Positions 53,029-61,742 of a stretch of 64,000 bases of DNA are shown here, piece after piece. The translations under genes and the position numbers were made by a program. The DNA comes from Clostridium formicaceticum (lineage in GTDB: Bacteria > Bacillota > Clostridia > Peptostreptococcales > Natronincolaceae): contig NZ_CP017603.1 of the NCBI RefSeq assembly GCF_001854185.1, positions 3,162,001-3,226,000 of the forward strand, given 5' to 3'. The notes beneath the pieces were generated by a model. It was not told the DNA's origin. It did not search any database and saw nothing but the letters and a program-made list of their open reading frames with translations. Position 1 is the first letter of the stretch; the number at the start of each line of letters is the position of its first letter.

Positions 53029-53376
53029 TATTTTTCACTCCTCTGCTTGTTACAGTTATTCTTAATAAATAGTATTCATGGCAAAAAAAAGTGTGTCAAT
53101 TTGCTATATCACTTTACTGAGAATGAAGTTCCGCTAGGGGGAGGGTAGTTCGGCTCCGATTTAGGGACGTTGCAAACATGAAGGATTTTGTGCAGCAAGG
53201 GGGAGATATAGGGGGTGGCAGAAATAGACCTACCGAGTGAAACAGGGATGTATACTTATAATATGCTCGTATACTGGTTTGGTGAGAAAGCAACTACTCA
53301 AGGGTTAGCTAATTATAGATTTAGTATTATGGTTGAATAATAGTATTTTATAAATACGTTGAAAAGTGGTGAATGA
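53029..53376. other. Intergenic region before rtcB
   Basis: No gene is seen. The GC-richer stretch 53125-53250 (GGGGGAGGGTAG and AGGGGGAGATATAGGGGG runs) is unlike its flanks and may be a leftover of a mobile or duplicated element; nothing identifiable. Confidence 0.4.
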
Positions 53377-53817
53377 ATGATAGAAATTAAAGGTAAATAT
53401 AACACAGCGAAAATATTTATTGATAAGGTTGAGGAAAAAGCAGCAGAGCAAATATTGGAGTTGTGTAATCAGGAGTTTGTAAAAGGAAGTATGATTAGAA
53501 TCATGCCAGATACGCATGCGGGTGCAGGATGTACTATTGGCACAACTATGACAATAAAGGACAAAATAGTTCCTAATCTAGTTGGTGTGGACATCGGCTG
53601 TGGAATGTTTGTCAGCAGGTTAAAAGAAACAAAGGTTGATTTTGCTAAACTTGATAAGGTTATTCGGGCCTTTGTTCCAAGTGGATTTAATGTACGAAAG
53701 ACGCCTCATGAATATAATGCTCATATAGAGCTTAATAATTTAAAATGCAAGGAGCATATTGATTTAAACAGAGCACGTCTCAGCATTGGAACACTTGGAG
53801 GCGGAAACCATTTTATT
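53377..53817 (+). CDS. rtcB: rtcB, exon 1 (RNA 3'-phosphate ligase RtcB, N-terminal part)
   Basis: The 147-codon 5' exon of tRNA-splicing/RNA repair ligase RtcB. Motifs are M-P-D-T-H-A-G-A-G-C-T-I-G, V-G-V-D-I-G-C-G-M (metal-binding Asp-Cys) and G-T-L-G-G-G-N-H-F-I (metal-binding Asn-His). The coding frame then enters non-RtcB sequence and stops at 53850, because a group II intron begins at 53818. Joining codon 147 (ATT, 53815-53817) to GAA at 56333 restores the family sequence G-G-G-N-H-F-I-E and the frame. Without splicing, the protein would be truncated. Confidence 0.9.
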
Positions 53818-56332
53818 TTGCGTCCAAGATGGGCGGTAGGTATTGCGTAATTGGGTAAACGACATTCCAAGAAAGCTGGAATGATGTCACCAACCTTATC
53901 CGAGACCGAAAGGAAACGGGGAGTGTAGCATGGTTGGAAAGGTATAAGTCAGTTAGATGGAAAACTGCGACTGAGTATCGAGACATAAAGGTTTGTATAA
54001 GGATAAAAACTGTCCTGTTTAAAGAATGAGTGTGAGCAGTGCCATGGTTCACTACTGGGAAACCATCTGAAACCCAGTATCATCCTTGACCTATAAATAT
54101 CGATGAAGTTTATAGGGGTGTTATTTTAGTATCAATAAAGCTAAAATAATGGCTTTCAATTAGAGGGGTGAAGCACTTATAGATATAAGTAAAACACTAA
54201 AATTCTATCCGACAACAAACTACCCATATCTACCGTACTAACTGGAGATTACCTAAACAGGAACGCCAGAAATGGCTATGAGATTAGTCTCTGAATATCC
54301 TGCATGGTAACGGAGCAATCGTAGTAGTCGGAGATAGGGAAAGCCTATTACATGGCGAAGGGTTGCAGTTTATTTTGATTAAACTAGGAAGAAAGGAGCG
54401 AAATGCTCTATGCAAAATTCAGAAATAGTTTTAATCAACCTATCGAAGCAGGCATTAAAACCAAAATTTAAGTTCGACAGGCTGTATCGCATACTCTACA
54501 ACGAAAGCATCTACAGAAAAGCGTACAGCAATATCTACAGCAATGACGGGAGTGCAACTCATGGAGTTGACAAAGAAACAGCAGACGGATTCAGTATAGA
54601 TAAAATCAATAAGATAATCGAATTACTGAAAAATGAAAGCTACCAACCAAAACCTGCAAGAAGAACTTATATTCCAAAGAAGAATGGTAAGAAAAGACCT
54701 CTGGGAATACCAAGCTTTGGGGACAGATTAGTACAAGAAGCGTGTAGGATGATTCTGGAAAGCATTTATGAGCCAAAATTCCTTGATTGTTCACATGGAT
54801 TTAGACCACAAAAGAGCTGTCATACAGCTCTCATGGATATATCCAAGACATTCACTGGAGTAAACTGGTTTATAGAAGGAGACATAAAAGGCTTCTTCGA
54901 TAATATAAATCATCATACATTAATTGGAATACTTAGAAAGCGGATTGAGGACGAAAAGTTCATCAGATTGATGTGGAAATTCTTAAAAGCAGGATATGTT
55001 GAGGAATTTAGATTCAACAATACTTACAGCGGAACTCCACAAGGTGGCATAATTAGTCCAATATTAGCTAATATTTACCTCAATAGCTTAGACTGGTTTG
55101 TTACTAAAAAACTCAAAGAAGAATTTGATAGTGGAAAACCAAAGGCTCAACAGAGAAATCCTAAATATAGAAATTTGGAATATCAGCTTGGAAAAGTCAA
55201 AAAGCAAATCGAAAATATGGAAGAAAATAGTACACAAAAGGAAGAACTTATAGCTAAGTATAAGGAAATTAAAAAGGAAATGCTATCAATTCCTTATATA
55301 GTAAATCCCAATGGGTATAAAAGTCTTAAATATTTGAGATATGCCGATGACTTCCTTATCGGGGTTAATGGAAGCAAAGAGGATTGTAAGACTATCAAGG
55401 AATCCATCAAATGCTTCTTGAAAAATGAACTAAACCTTGAACTTTCAGATGAAAAGACTCTGATAACTAACAGCAGTGATATGGCGAAATTCTTGGGATA
55501 CAACATAACCATAGGAAACAATGAGAACGTCTACAAGAATAAAAAGGGTATTGAAATTCGAAGCGCTCGAAGAAACGTCAGATTAATGATGCCCAAGGAA
55601 GTAATAACCAAGGCAATAGTAGACAGGAATATGGTTAGAGATATTAATGCACTAAAATGGAAAATTGACTGTAGACCTATGCTCATTAATTTGAGTGATT
55701 TAGAGATTGTGACTATCTACAATGCTGAAATTAGGGGCCTGTATAATTACTATCGCTTAGCTGAGAATGTCACCCATAAAATGTGGCAATTCAGATATGT
55801 GATGGAGTACAGTTGTTTGAAGACGCTGGCTGGAAAACATAAAAGCAGTGTCCATAAAATGATTGAAAAATATAGGATAGATAAAAACTGGGGCATCAAG
55901 TATGAAACCAAAAAAGGACAGAAAATTTGTTATTTCTATAAAGATGGTTTCAAAAGGGATAAATCAGTAAAACAATTTAACCCAGACCCAATAGCGAATG
56001 TTAGAAAGTATATGGGAACAACCGAACTTGAAAGAAGAATGAATGCCAGTATGTGTGAATGGTGTGGAAAGGAAAATGTTCCTTTCGAGGTGCATCATGT
56101 TAACAGACTGAAAAACCTTAAAGGTAAAGAAGTTTGGGAAAAATTGATGATTAGCAGACAACGCAAGACATTAATACTTTGTGAGGAATGTCATAATAAA
56201 ATCGCACACCCACATGGATAGGTAGAAAATAAATGGAGAGCCGTATACATGGAGACATGTAAGTACGGTTCGGGAGGGGGGTATCGGGAACCTGTTGGAG
56301 TAATCCAATAAGGCACTGATAGCCTACCTCAC
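53818..56332 (+). mobile_element. Group II intron inserted in rtcB (2,515 bp)
   Basis: Complete self-splicing mobile intron. The 5' end TTGCG(TCC) is a variant of GTGYG, the 3' end is CTCAC (consensus AY). Domain V is an exact 34-nt hairpin (56238-56271) with the AGC catalytic triad (GAGCCG...CGGTTC). Domain VI follows, with candidate branch-point A at 56326, seven bases from the end. Removal joins both rtcB halves in frame. Its ORF encodes reverse transcriptase, maturase and HNH domains. Confidence 0.9.
54410..56221 (+). CDS. ltrA: Group II intron-encoded protein (reverse transcriptase, maturase, HNH endonuclease)
   Basis: A 603-residue intron protein. RT palm motifs include R-P-L-G-I-P, G-D-I-K-G-F-F-D-N-I, G-T-P-Q-G-G-I-I-S-P and the active-site YADDFLIG near residue 315, all intact. 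Domain X (maturase) follows (R-G-L-Y-N-Y-Y near 440). A C-terminal H-N-H-like zinc motif has C-E-W-C-G, H-H-V-N and C-E-E-C-H-N (residues about 548-597). It starts at ATG 54410 behind GAAAGGAG, within intron domain IV. It supports splicing and retrohoming; no disruption was seen, so it may be active. Confidence 0.93.
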   Translation: MQNSEIVLINLSKQALKPKFKFDRLYRILYNESIYRKAYSNIYSNDGSATHGVDKETADGFSIDKINKIIELLKNESYQPKPARRTYIPKKNGKKRPLGIPSFGDRLVQEACRMILESIYEPKFLDCSHGFRPQKSCHTALMDISKTFTGVNWFIEGDIKGFFDNINHHTLIGILRKRIEDEKFIRLMWKFLKAGYVEEFRFNNTYSGTPQGGIISPILANIYLNSLDWFVTKKLKEEFDSGKPKAQQRNPKYRNLEYQLGKVKKQIENMEENSTQKEELIAKYKEIKKEMLSIPYIVNPNGYKSLKYLRYADDFLIGVNGSKEDCKTIKESIKCFLKNELNLELSDEKTLITNSSDMAKFLGYNITIGNNENVYKNKKGIEIRSARRNVRLMMPKEVITKAIVDRNMVRDINALKWKIDCRPMLINLSDLEIVTIYNAEIRGLYNYYRLAENVTHKMWQFRYVMEYSCLKTLAGKHKSSVHKMIEKYRIDKNWGIKYETKKGQKICYFYKDGFKRDKSVKQFNPDPIANVRKYMGTTELERRMNASMCEWCGKENVPFEVHHVNRLKNLKGKEVWEKLMISRQRKTLILCEECHNKIAHPHG

Positions 56333-57076
56333 GAAATGAATAAAGATGAAGACAAAAATATATACCTGGTTGTACATTCGGGAAGCAGGTATTTGGGAAA
56401 ACAAATCGCTGAGTACTATCAGGAGAGAGCAATAAAGGAAATTGTAAGAAAGAGTAATGATATGATTATTGCAGAATTAAAATCGAAAGGTAGAGCTAAA
56501 GAAATACAAGGAGAAATTGAAAAGAAAAAAGTCAAAATAAACAGAGCATTATCTTATGTTGAAGGCAAAAGCTTTAATGAGTATATCCATGATATGGGTA
56601 TTGCTCAAAAATATGCTAAGTATAACAGAAAGGCAATAGCAGAGGTGATTATACGAAAAATGGGATTTAATGTTGCCGAAAGCTTTACTACAATACACAA
56701 TTATATTGATCTTCAGGAAATGGTACTGCGAAAAGGAGCTATATCTGCAAAAAATGGAGAAAAGGTTATTATTCCTATTAATATGCGGGACGGAAGCATA
56801 ATTGCCACAGGAAAAGGTAACGCAGAGTGGAACCAGTCAGCACCTCATGGAGCTGGAAGATTAATGAGCAGAAAGCAGGCAAGACGAATGCTGTCACTAG
56901 AAGAATTTAAAAATTCAATGCATGGTATATATACGACTTCCCTTTCCATGGAAACTTTAGATGAGGCGCCATTTGCCTATAAACCTATGGAGGAGATTAT
57001 TGCTAATGTTCAGGATACGATTAAAATCAACAACATCATTAAGCCCATCTATAATTATAAGGCATCGGATGATTAG
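56333..57076 (+). CDS. rtcB: rtcB, exon 2 (RtcB C-terminal part)
   Basis: The 247-codon 3' exon. It continues E-M-N-K-D-E-D-K-N-I-Y-L-V-V-H-S-G-S-R-Y-L-G, with the RtcB metal-binding His in H-S-G-S. Next is T-I-H-N-Y-I-D. The nucleotidylation histidine lies in Q-S-A-P-H-G-A-G-R-L (family motif S-P-H-G-A-G-R). It ends K-A-S-D-D at 57076. The spliced product of 394 residues has a normal, slightly short, RtcB length. A translation start at 56336 is available but would make an inactive fragment. Confidence 0.9.
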   Translation, partial: EMNKDEDKNIYLVVHSGSRYLGKQIAEYYQERAIKEIVRKSNDMIIAELKSKGRAKEIQGEIEKKKVKINRALSYVEGKSFNEYIHDMGIAQKYAKYNRKAIAEVIIRKMGFNVAESFTTIHNYIDLQEMVLRKGAISAKNGEKVIIPINMRDGSIIATGKGNAEWNQSAPHGAGRLMSRKQARRMLSLEEFKNSMHGIYTTSLSMETLDEAPFAYKPMEEIIANVQDTIKINNIIKPIYNYKASDD

Positions 57077-57302
57077 ATTAACCTGATAAATTCATTAATT
57101 CGTTTCGCTCTGCACAATATCTACTGTTTGGTTTTGTATTTAATATTCTATACAGTGGGTATGATTTTGAAAAGAGTATTTTATCAGGTTAAACGAATCA
57201 CAGGATAAGTCTTTTATGGTGTGTTCAGTATGAGGGATGTCATGTATCCATTATCCTAGAGCCTAAATAGTCCAGCCATTAAGTTATACATTGGCAAGAC
57301 AG

Positions 57303-57318
57303 GTCTACAATGATAGAC
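57303..57318 (+). promoter_or_regulatory. BlaI/MecI-type operator remnant
   Basis: Dyad GTCTACAATGATAGAC, near the bla/mec operator consensus (TACA-nn-TGTA), 44 nt before the decayed blaI start, consistent with an autoregulated blaI-blaR1 pair. Confidence 0.55.
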
Positions 57319-57361
57319 TGAAAATATTAGGTCTATATCAATAAACTAAAGGAGGTACACT

Positions 57362-57965
57362 ATGGATAAATTTAATCTTTGAGAAAGTGAATATCGTTTT
57401 GCAAGTATTGTTTGGGAAAATGAGCCAGTTGGCTCTGGAGAACTTGTCAAGCTTTGTAATGAGGAGCTTGGGTGGAAAAAATCTACAACTTATACTGCCT
57501 TAAAAAAGTTGTGTGATTGAGAAATATTTAAAATGGAATATATCCCTTTCGATATCGGTATGATGGTAGAGCCACAAATAGATACTGGGATAAGTGGAGT
57601 AAATTCTATTATCAATAATTTTTTACCTGCTGCAAGGCCATATGCTAGTATAAACCCTATGCAGATGATCGTATTTATTCTTTCTGTTATATGGATATTT
57701 GGTGTGTTGCTACTAATGATCTACAGTCTTACATCCTATTTAATGTTAAAACATATATTTGATTAAACTTTTTGCATTTTTAGCACTTTGTGTTCACTGG
57801 TTTAATCCTTTTGTATGGTTTAGCTTTGTGCTTATGAGCCATGATATGGAAATGTCTTGTGATGAACAGGTCATTAAGGAACTTGGTACAGACATTAAAA
57901 AGGATTATAGCACCTCCATATTATCTTTGGCAGTAAACAGAAATTTGATATTTCAAATGATTTGA
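57362..57965 (+). pseudogene. Decayed blaI-blaR1 pair, fused by deletion
   Basis: Starts as a BlaI/MecI repressor (M-D-K-F-N-L, then V-G-S-G-E-L-V-K-L-C-N-E-E-L-G-W-K-K-S-T-T-Y-T-A-L-K-K-L-C-D) with TGA stops at codon 7 and after L-C-D. In the same frame it runs at once into BlaR1 periplasmic/membrane sequence (D-I-G-M-M-V-E-P-Q-I-D-T-G-I-S-G). After a further break it resumes at C-V-H-W-F-N-P-F-V-W with D-M-E-M-S-C-D-E (57759-57965). The HExxH zinc helix and the sensor domain are absent. Strong RBS AAAGGAGG kept. Confidence 0.8.
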
Positions 57966-58103
57966 AAATAAACATTTTTTAAATTGCATCAAACAAACGG
58001 TTGTGGGAAGTATGTGCCTTTAGAATTTTTGAACCAGTAAAGGGCGGGAGGATATAACAATTATAAAGCCGCATTAAAAAAATATTTAAGGAGAAGATTT
58101 ACT

Positions 58104-58766
58104 ATGAAAAATTTAATTTATTTCCTTGTTATAGCTGGGACAATAGTGGTTATCTTATCTGGAAATATTATTTTAGAATATTTAAATAGTACACCTCCTA
58201 TTGTTATGGATAATTCCACACAGTTCCAGGAGGTAGGTGAAGCTAATACTTTTCAAACTACAGAAAATCTAAAACTTTTTCTTGAGAAACCACAGATAGA
58301 GCCCTCATCTGCATCAATAAAGATATATAAGGAACTAAGAGTATTAGAGCTTTATGGTGACGAGATATTGATAGGACGTTTTAAAATTGCCTTAGGCGGC
58401 AATCCCATAGGAGATAAAAATCAAGAGGGTGATTCAAAAACTCCAGAAGGACAGTATTATATTTGCACCAGAAATGATCGCAGTAAATATACTTTGTTTT
58501 TAGGCCTAAGCTATCCCAATATTGAAGATGCTCAAAGAGGATTGAAAAATGAATTAATTGATGAAGAAATATTTAATATAGTTAAGTATGCTAACGAACA
58601 TAAGCAACGTCCTCCTTGGGATACCCCATTGGGAGGAGCGGTTGGTATTCATGGAAAAGGTAACGCTTATGATTGGACTTTAGGCTGTATTGCATTGTCA
58701 GATGAGGATATAAAGGTTCTTTGGGACTATACATCATTAAAAACCCCTGTAGAAATATTTAAATAA
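58104..58766 (+). CDS. L,D-transpeptidase/YkuD-domain protein
   Basis: A 220-residue membrane-anchored protein: a membrane helix at residues 4-24, then a spacer, then a YkuD catalytic domain from about 75: K-E-L-R-V-L-E-L-Y, G-D-S-K-T-P-E-G-Q-Y-Y-I and the catalytic region G-G-A-V-G-I-H-G, then T-L-G-C-I-A-L-S. The nucleophilic Cys and the preceding His are present, and the S-x-G-C triad position reads T-L-G-C. Related to ErfK/YbiS enzymes that cross-link peptidoglycan. It sits directly after the bla remnants; RBS AAGGAGAA. Short for a secreted transpeptidase but complete. Confidence 0.85.
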   Translation: MKNLIYFLVIAGTIVVILSGNIILEYLNSTPPIVMDNSTQFQEVGEANTFQTTENLKLFLEKPQIEPSSASIKIYKELRVLELYGDEILIGRFKIALGGNPIGDKNQEGDSKTPEGQYYICTRNDRSKYTLFLGLSYPNIEDAQRGLKNELIDEEIFNIVKYANEHKQRPPWDTPLGGAVGIHGKGNAYDWTLGCIALSDEDIKVLWDYTSLKTPVEIFK

Positions 58767-58835
58767 TTGTTTGAATGAATAAAGACAACCTTATAGATGA
58801 AAATGTACCACTTGTGGCAAATGAAATTATTTTAT

Positions 58836-59311
58836 AAGTAAGTCGGTGGAATTTACCGTTTTCTCGTCATTTTGCTGGATTATCTATTGAAACTAAATTT
58901 TCTGATAATCCAAGCATAGACTTTTTAGCGGAGCTATGGCATAATTTTCACAATAAAAAAAGCGACATTGATCATTTAAAACAAGATGGAAATGAAATAG
59001 GTGTCGGCAGCCCAAGTGAAAAAGAAGGTTATCTTCGGTATTTTGCAGGTGCAGAGGTAGATAACCTTAATACTCAAAATGAATTTATCCATTTTGAAAT
59101 GTCTGCCGGAAAGTATGTAGTTTGTAGGTTTGAAGCAGAAAACTTTCATCTTCTGACAACTGATGTACTGGATAAAGCGGTTAAGTATATGTATGAAACT
59201 TGGCTCTTAAAAAATGAAATAAAAACAGAACTTTTAATGTTAGAATTGTACTTGGATACTCCACCAGAAGGTACTGCTATGGAAATCTGGTTTAAAATAG
59301 TAGATGGTTAG
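58836..59311 (+). pseudogene. AraC-type effector-binding (GyrI-like) domain fragment
   Basis: Open from a stop at 58835 to 59311, with no good start. Translation resembles the C-terminal effector domain of AraC/GyrI-type proteins: N-L-P-F-S-R-H-F-A-G-L-S, E-G-Y-L-R-Y-F-A-G-A-E-V, F-E-M-S-A-G-K-Y-V-V-C-R-F and a final M-E-I-W-F-K-I-V. The DNA-binding part is missing, and a 21-codon ORF in another frame just before looks like its detached front. Probably decayed. Confidence 0.6.
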
Positions 59312-59373
59312 AATCTTTCAAATCAACAAGATTATTAAGATTACTTTCAACTTTAAGGCATCAAATGATTCAT
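59311..59373 (+). pseudogene. Relic of an rtcB 3' end
   Basis: Translates as I-N-K-I-I-K then F-N-F-K-A-S-N-D, versus I-N-N-I-I-K then Y-N-Y-K-A-S-D-D at the end of rtcB exon 2. About 43 of 63 bases match 57014-57076. Confidence 0.5.
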
Positions 59374-59415
59374 TGTGTTATCTAAAAAACTGTAGAAAAT
59401 TTTTCAAGATTTTTC

Positions 59416-59446
59416 TTGACTCTCCTGTTAGGGGAGAATTTATATT
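59416..59446 (+). promoter_or_regulatory. MerR-type promoter with 19-bp spacer and dyad
   Basis: TTGACT (59416-59421) and TATATT (59441-59446) are 19 bp apart. The spacer holds CTCTCC-TGTTA-GGGGAG, an inverted repeat. This is the hallmark of promoters bound by MerR-family activators and lies 40 nt before the merR-like start. Confidence 0.8.
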
Positions 59447-59483
59447 GAAATTATCACAAGAAATATGTATAGGAGTGAAGATT

Positions 59484-60299
59484 GTGTACCGGATAGGATT
59501 GTTTTCAAAAATAAACAAGGTAACCATTAAAACGCTAAGATATTATGATGAAATAGGGTTGCTGAAACCTGCCTTTGTAGATGAAGAAAACGGCTATCGT
59601 TATTACACTTCAGAGCAATTGCCGACACTGCACAAAATCATTGCTTTACGACAGATAGGTTTTTCAATCGATGAAATAATGGCAATATTAAAGGGTGGCA
59701 ATATTTCTATTATTTTTGAAGAGAGAAAGCAAGAGATTGAAACATCAATTGAAGAAAAGCGGCAGCAGCTATTTCAAATTACATATTATCTTGAAAAAAT
59801 GAAGGAGGATTTCAATATGAATTATGAGATTGTATTAAAAGAACTACCAGAAGTTATCGTTTACTCTAAACGTATGGTGATACCAAATTATGATTATTAT
59901 TTTGAGGCTATTCCCCAAATCGGAAAAGAAGTTACTAAAGCTAACCCTGAACTACAGTGTACTGTACCAGAATACTGTTTTATTATCTATCATGATGGTG
60001 AGTACAAAGACCAGAATATTGATGTTGAGTTTTGTGAGTCGGTGACTGCCTTTGGTACTGATACTGAAACAATTAAGTTCAAGAAGATTGAAAAAGTACC
60101 GACTGCCGCCTGTGTTTATCACAAAGGACCTTATAGTACCATTGGAAAGGCCTACGCCCATCTTTTCAAATGGATTGCTGATAATGGATATACCCCCAGT
60201 GACAATCCAAGAGAATCATACATTGATGGCATTTGGAATAAAGAAAACGAGAATGACTGGCTAACGGAATTGCAAGTGCCTGTAATGAAAAATAAATAG
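59484..60299 (+). CDS. MerR-family regulator with GyrI-like effector domain
   Basis: A 271-residue BmrR/BltR-type regulator. The N-terminal winged helix is F-S-K-I-N-K-V-T-I-K-T-L-R-Y-Y-D-E-I-G-L-L, N-G-Y-R-Y-Y-T-S-E-Q-L, followed by a long dimer helix (residues 80-110). The C-terminal effector-binding domain (120-270) carries P-E-V-I-V-Y-S-K-R, Y-H-D-G-E-Y and A-C-V-Y-H-K-G-P-Y-S-T-I-G-K-A-Y. It probably binds a drug or a cationic metabolite. GTG 59484 has RBS AGGAGTG; the frame extends upstream to 59304 over non-coding sequence and the promoter, so that start is rejected. It probably regulates itself. Confidence 0.88.
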   Translation: MYRIGLFSKINKVTIKTLRYYDEIGLLKPAFVDEENGYRYYTSEQLPTLHKIIALRQIGFSIDEIMAILKGGNISIIFEERKQEIETSIEEKRQQLFQITYYLEKMKEDFNMNYEIVLKELPEVIVYSKRMVIPNYDYYFEAIPQIGKEVTKANPELQCTVPEYCFIIYHDGEYKDQNIDVEFCESVTAFGTDTETIKFKKIEKVPTAACVYHKGPYSTIGKAYAHLFKWIADNGYTPSDNPRESYIDGIWNKENENDWLTELQVPVMKNK

Positions 60300-60359
60300 T
60301 TAAGGTGATAGAAAGAACACTTCTAACTCAGGGTAGGTAGATATGTTTTCTATTCATAT

Positions 60360-60389
60360 AACAATCCCGCAAAGAATTGTGGGATTGTT
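60360..60389. terminator. Bidirectional terminator
   Basis: Arms AACAATCCC and GGGATTGTT, 12 nt apart, between convergent genes. Confidence 0.8.
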
Positions 60390-60431
60390 TATGTAAATAT
60401 CACAAATTTTTATCTGCAACTCAGTTGCCTT

Positions 60432-60890
60432 TTACTTCTGCCAGTTTTGGATTTCTACCAAATTTCCCTCTGGGTCCTTTGCATAAACAGCTGTTAAAAC
60501 TCCAATTTCGCCGAAATCCTTTATTACAACTTCTCCAAGCTGTTGTCCTCCATGTTGTAGTAGTTTCTTTAAGACATCCTCAACAGAATCTGCATGAAAA
60601 GCAATGTGACCAAAGCCATGTCTATTTATTTCAGGTGTAATACCACTAAAATTAGTTGAGGTGTATTCAAAGATTTCTAAAGTAGGTCCATTTTCATATC
60701 CGGGCAATCTAAGATGAATTCCTTTTATTTCAGCATTTTTCAAATTAGTTAATCTATCCAACCATTTTCCAGAAAGATCTCTTTCGGGATATACTGGTTC
60801 ACATTTGAAAACATTTATGTAAAATTGAGCTAGCTCTTTCCAATTTTTTGAAACGATATTTGTGTGTACATAAGTAATTTTATTATTCAA
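60432..60890 (-). CDS. VOC/glyoxalase-superfamily protein
   Basis: A 152-residue VOC-fold protein: T-Y-V-H-T-N-I-V-S-K-N-W-K-E-L-A-Q-F-Y, N-G-P-T-L-E-I-F-E-Y, G-F-G-H-I-A-F-H-A-D-S-V and Y-A-K-D-P-E-G-N-L-V-E-I-Q-N. The paired beta-alpha-beta-beta-beta units and the metal-site His and Glu (V-H, H-I-A, V-E-I) are present. It resembles glyoxalase or fosfomycin-resistance-like enzymes; substrate unknown. TTG start behind AAGGAGG. Confidence 0.88.
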   Translation of the reverse strand: MNNKITYVHTNIVSKNWKELAQFYINVFKCEPVYPERDLSGKWLDRLTNLKNAEIKGIHLRLPGYENGPTLEIFEYTSTNFSGITPEINRHGFGHIAFHADSVEDVLKKLLQHGGQQLGEVVIKDFGEIGVLTAVYAKDPEGNLVEIQNWQK

Positions 60891-61159
60891 TTGATTTCCT
60901 CCTTATTTTATGTAATTCTTAAGCTGACAATGGTACTGCTGAAAATGGGGATGCTGTGGTTTGCATCTTTGTTTTACATCTAAGTTTAATTATATGTTGT
61001 GGAAATAATGGAATCAAGTGGGAAAATTGGTCGGCAATAAATTCGAATAAATCAACCTGCATTTCATCTATTTCTTCCTTAATAAATGATAAAAAAGTGG
61101 GTAATTATATAAAATAAGTACAATTAAGTACAATGTAGAAGAGTAGAAAGGAGATTCCA

Positions 61160-61702
61160 ATGAAAGAAATAGTATTAGCAGGAGGTTGCTTTTGGGGAAT
61201 AGAAGCATATCTTTCCCGGATACCAGGGGTGAAAGAAACAAAGGTAGGCTATGCCAACGGTCATACAGAAAATCCAACCTATGAAGAAGTATGCACATCA
61301 GAGATAGGACACACAGAAGCTTGCTATGTTAAATTTGATGAAAAAATCATTGATATGGAGAATTTGTTGAATCAATTTTGGAAGATAATCGACCCTACCA
61401 CATCCAATCGACAAGGCCCGGACATCGGCAGTCAGTATCGGACAGGGATCTATTATAAAGACGAGGAAGATTTGGAAGTTATTTTAAAAACCAAAAATCA
61501 GCAGCAGAAAATATACGACAGGCCTATTGTAACAGAGATAGAACCTTTAAAGTGCTTTTATCCTGCTGAAAACTATCACCAAAAATATTTGGAAAAGAAT
61601 CCGGGTGGGTACTGTCATATTGATTTAAACAGTTTACCTATTCCTATAACGTTAGCTGAAATCGAACTTAAGAGACGTCTGTCATACACAGAATTAAATT
61701 AG
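61160..61702 (+). CDS. msrA: Peptide-methionine (S)-S-oxide reductase MsrA
   Basis: Repairs oxidised methionine. The 180-residue protein has the active-site G-C-F-W-G with Cys10, then [37 protein letters not shown] and [18 protein letters not shown]. The resolving cysteine may be the one in G-Y-C-H-I near residue 156. MsrB is not fused here. Confidence 0.95.
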   Translation: MKEIVLAGGCFWGIEAYLSRIPGVKETKVGYANGHTENPTYEEVCTSEIGHTEACYVKFDEKIIDMENLLNQFWKIIDPTTSNRQGPDIGSQYRTGIYYKDEEDLEVILKTKNQQQKIYDRPIVTEIEPLKCFYPAENYHQKYLEKNPGGYCHIDLNSLPIPITLAEIELKRRLSYTELN

Positions 61703-61742
61703 TTAAGCTTTGTAGTCTTATTAAAAAAGTGGGGAGAAGGAG

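Noticed and set aside
52652-53148. Two + strand frames opposite the LysM gene
   Set aside because: They are shadows of the LysM repeats on the other strand, with no RBS and unlikely composition.
56336-57076. Independent start of exon 2 at ATG 56336 as a separate short gene
   Set aside because: It begins within a conserved RtcB stretch, lacks an RBS and misses the N-terminal metal ligands; the exon reading through a spliced intron fits better.
59304-59483. N-terminal extension of the MerR regulator from 59304
   Set aside because: The stretch contains an rtcB relic and the MerR promoter; a good RBS and the canonical MerR start are at 59484.
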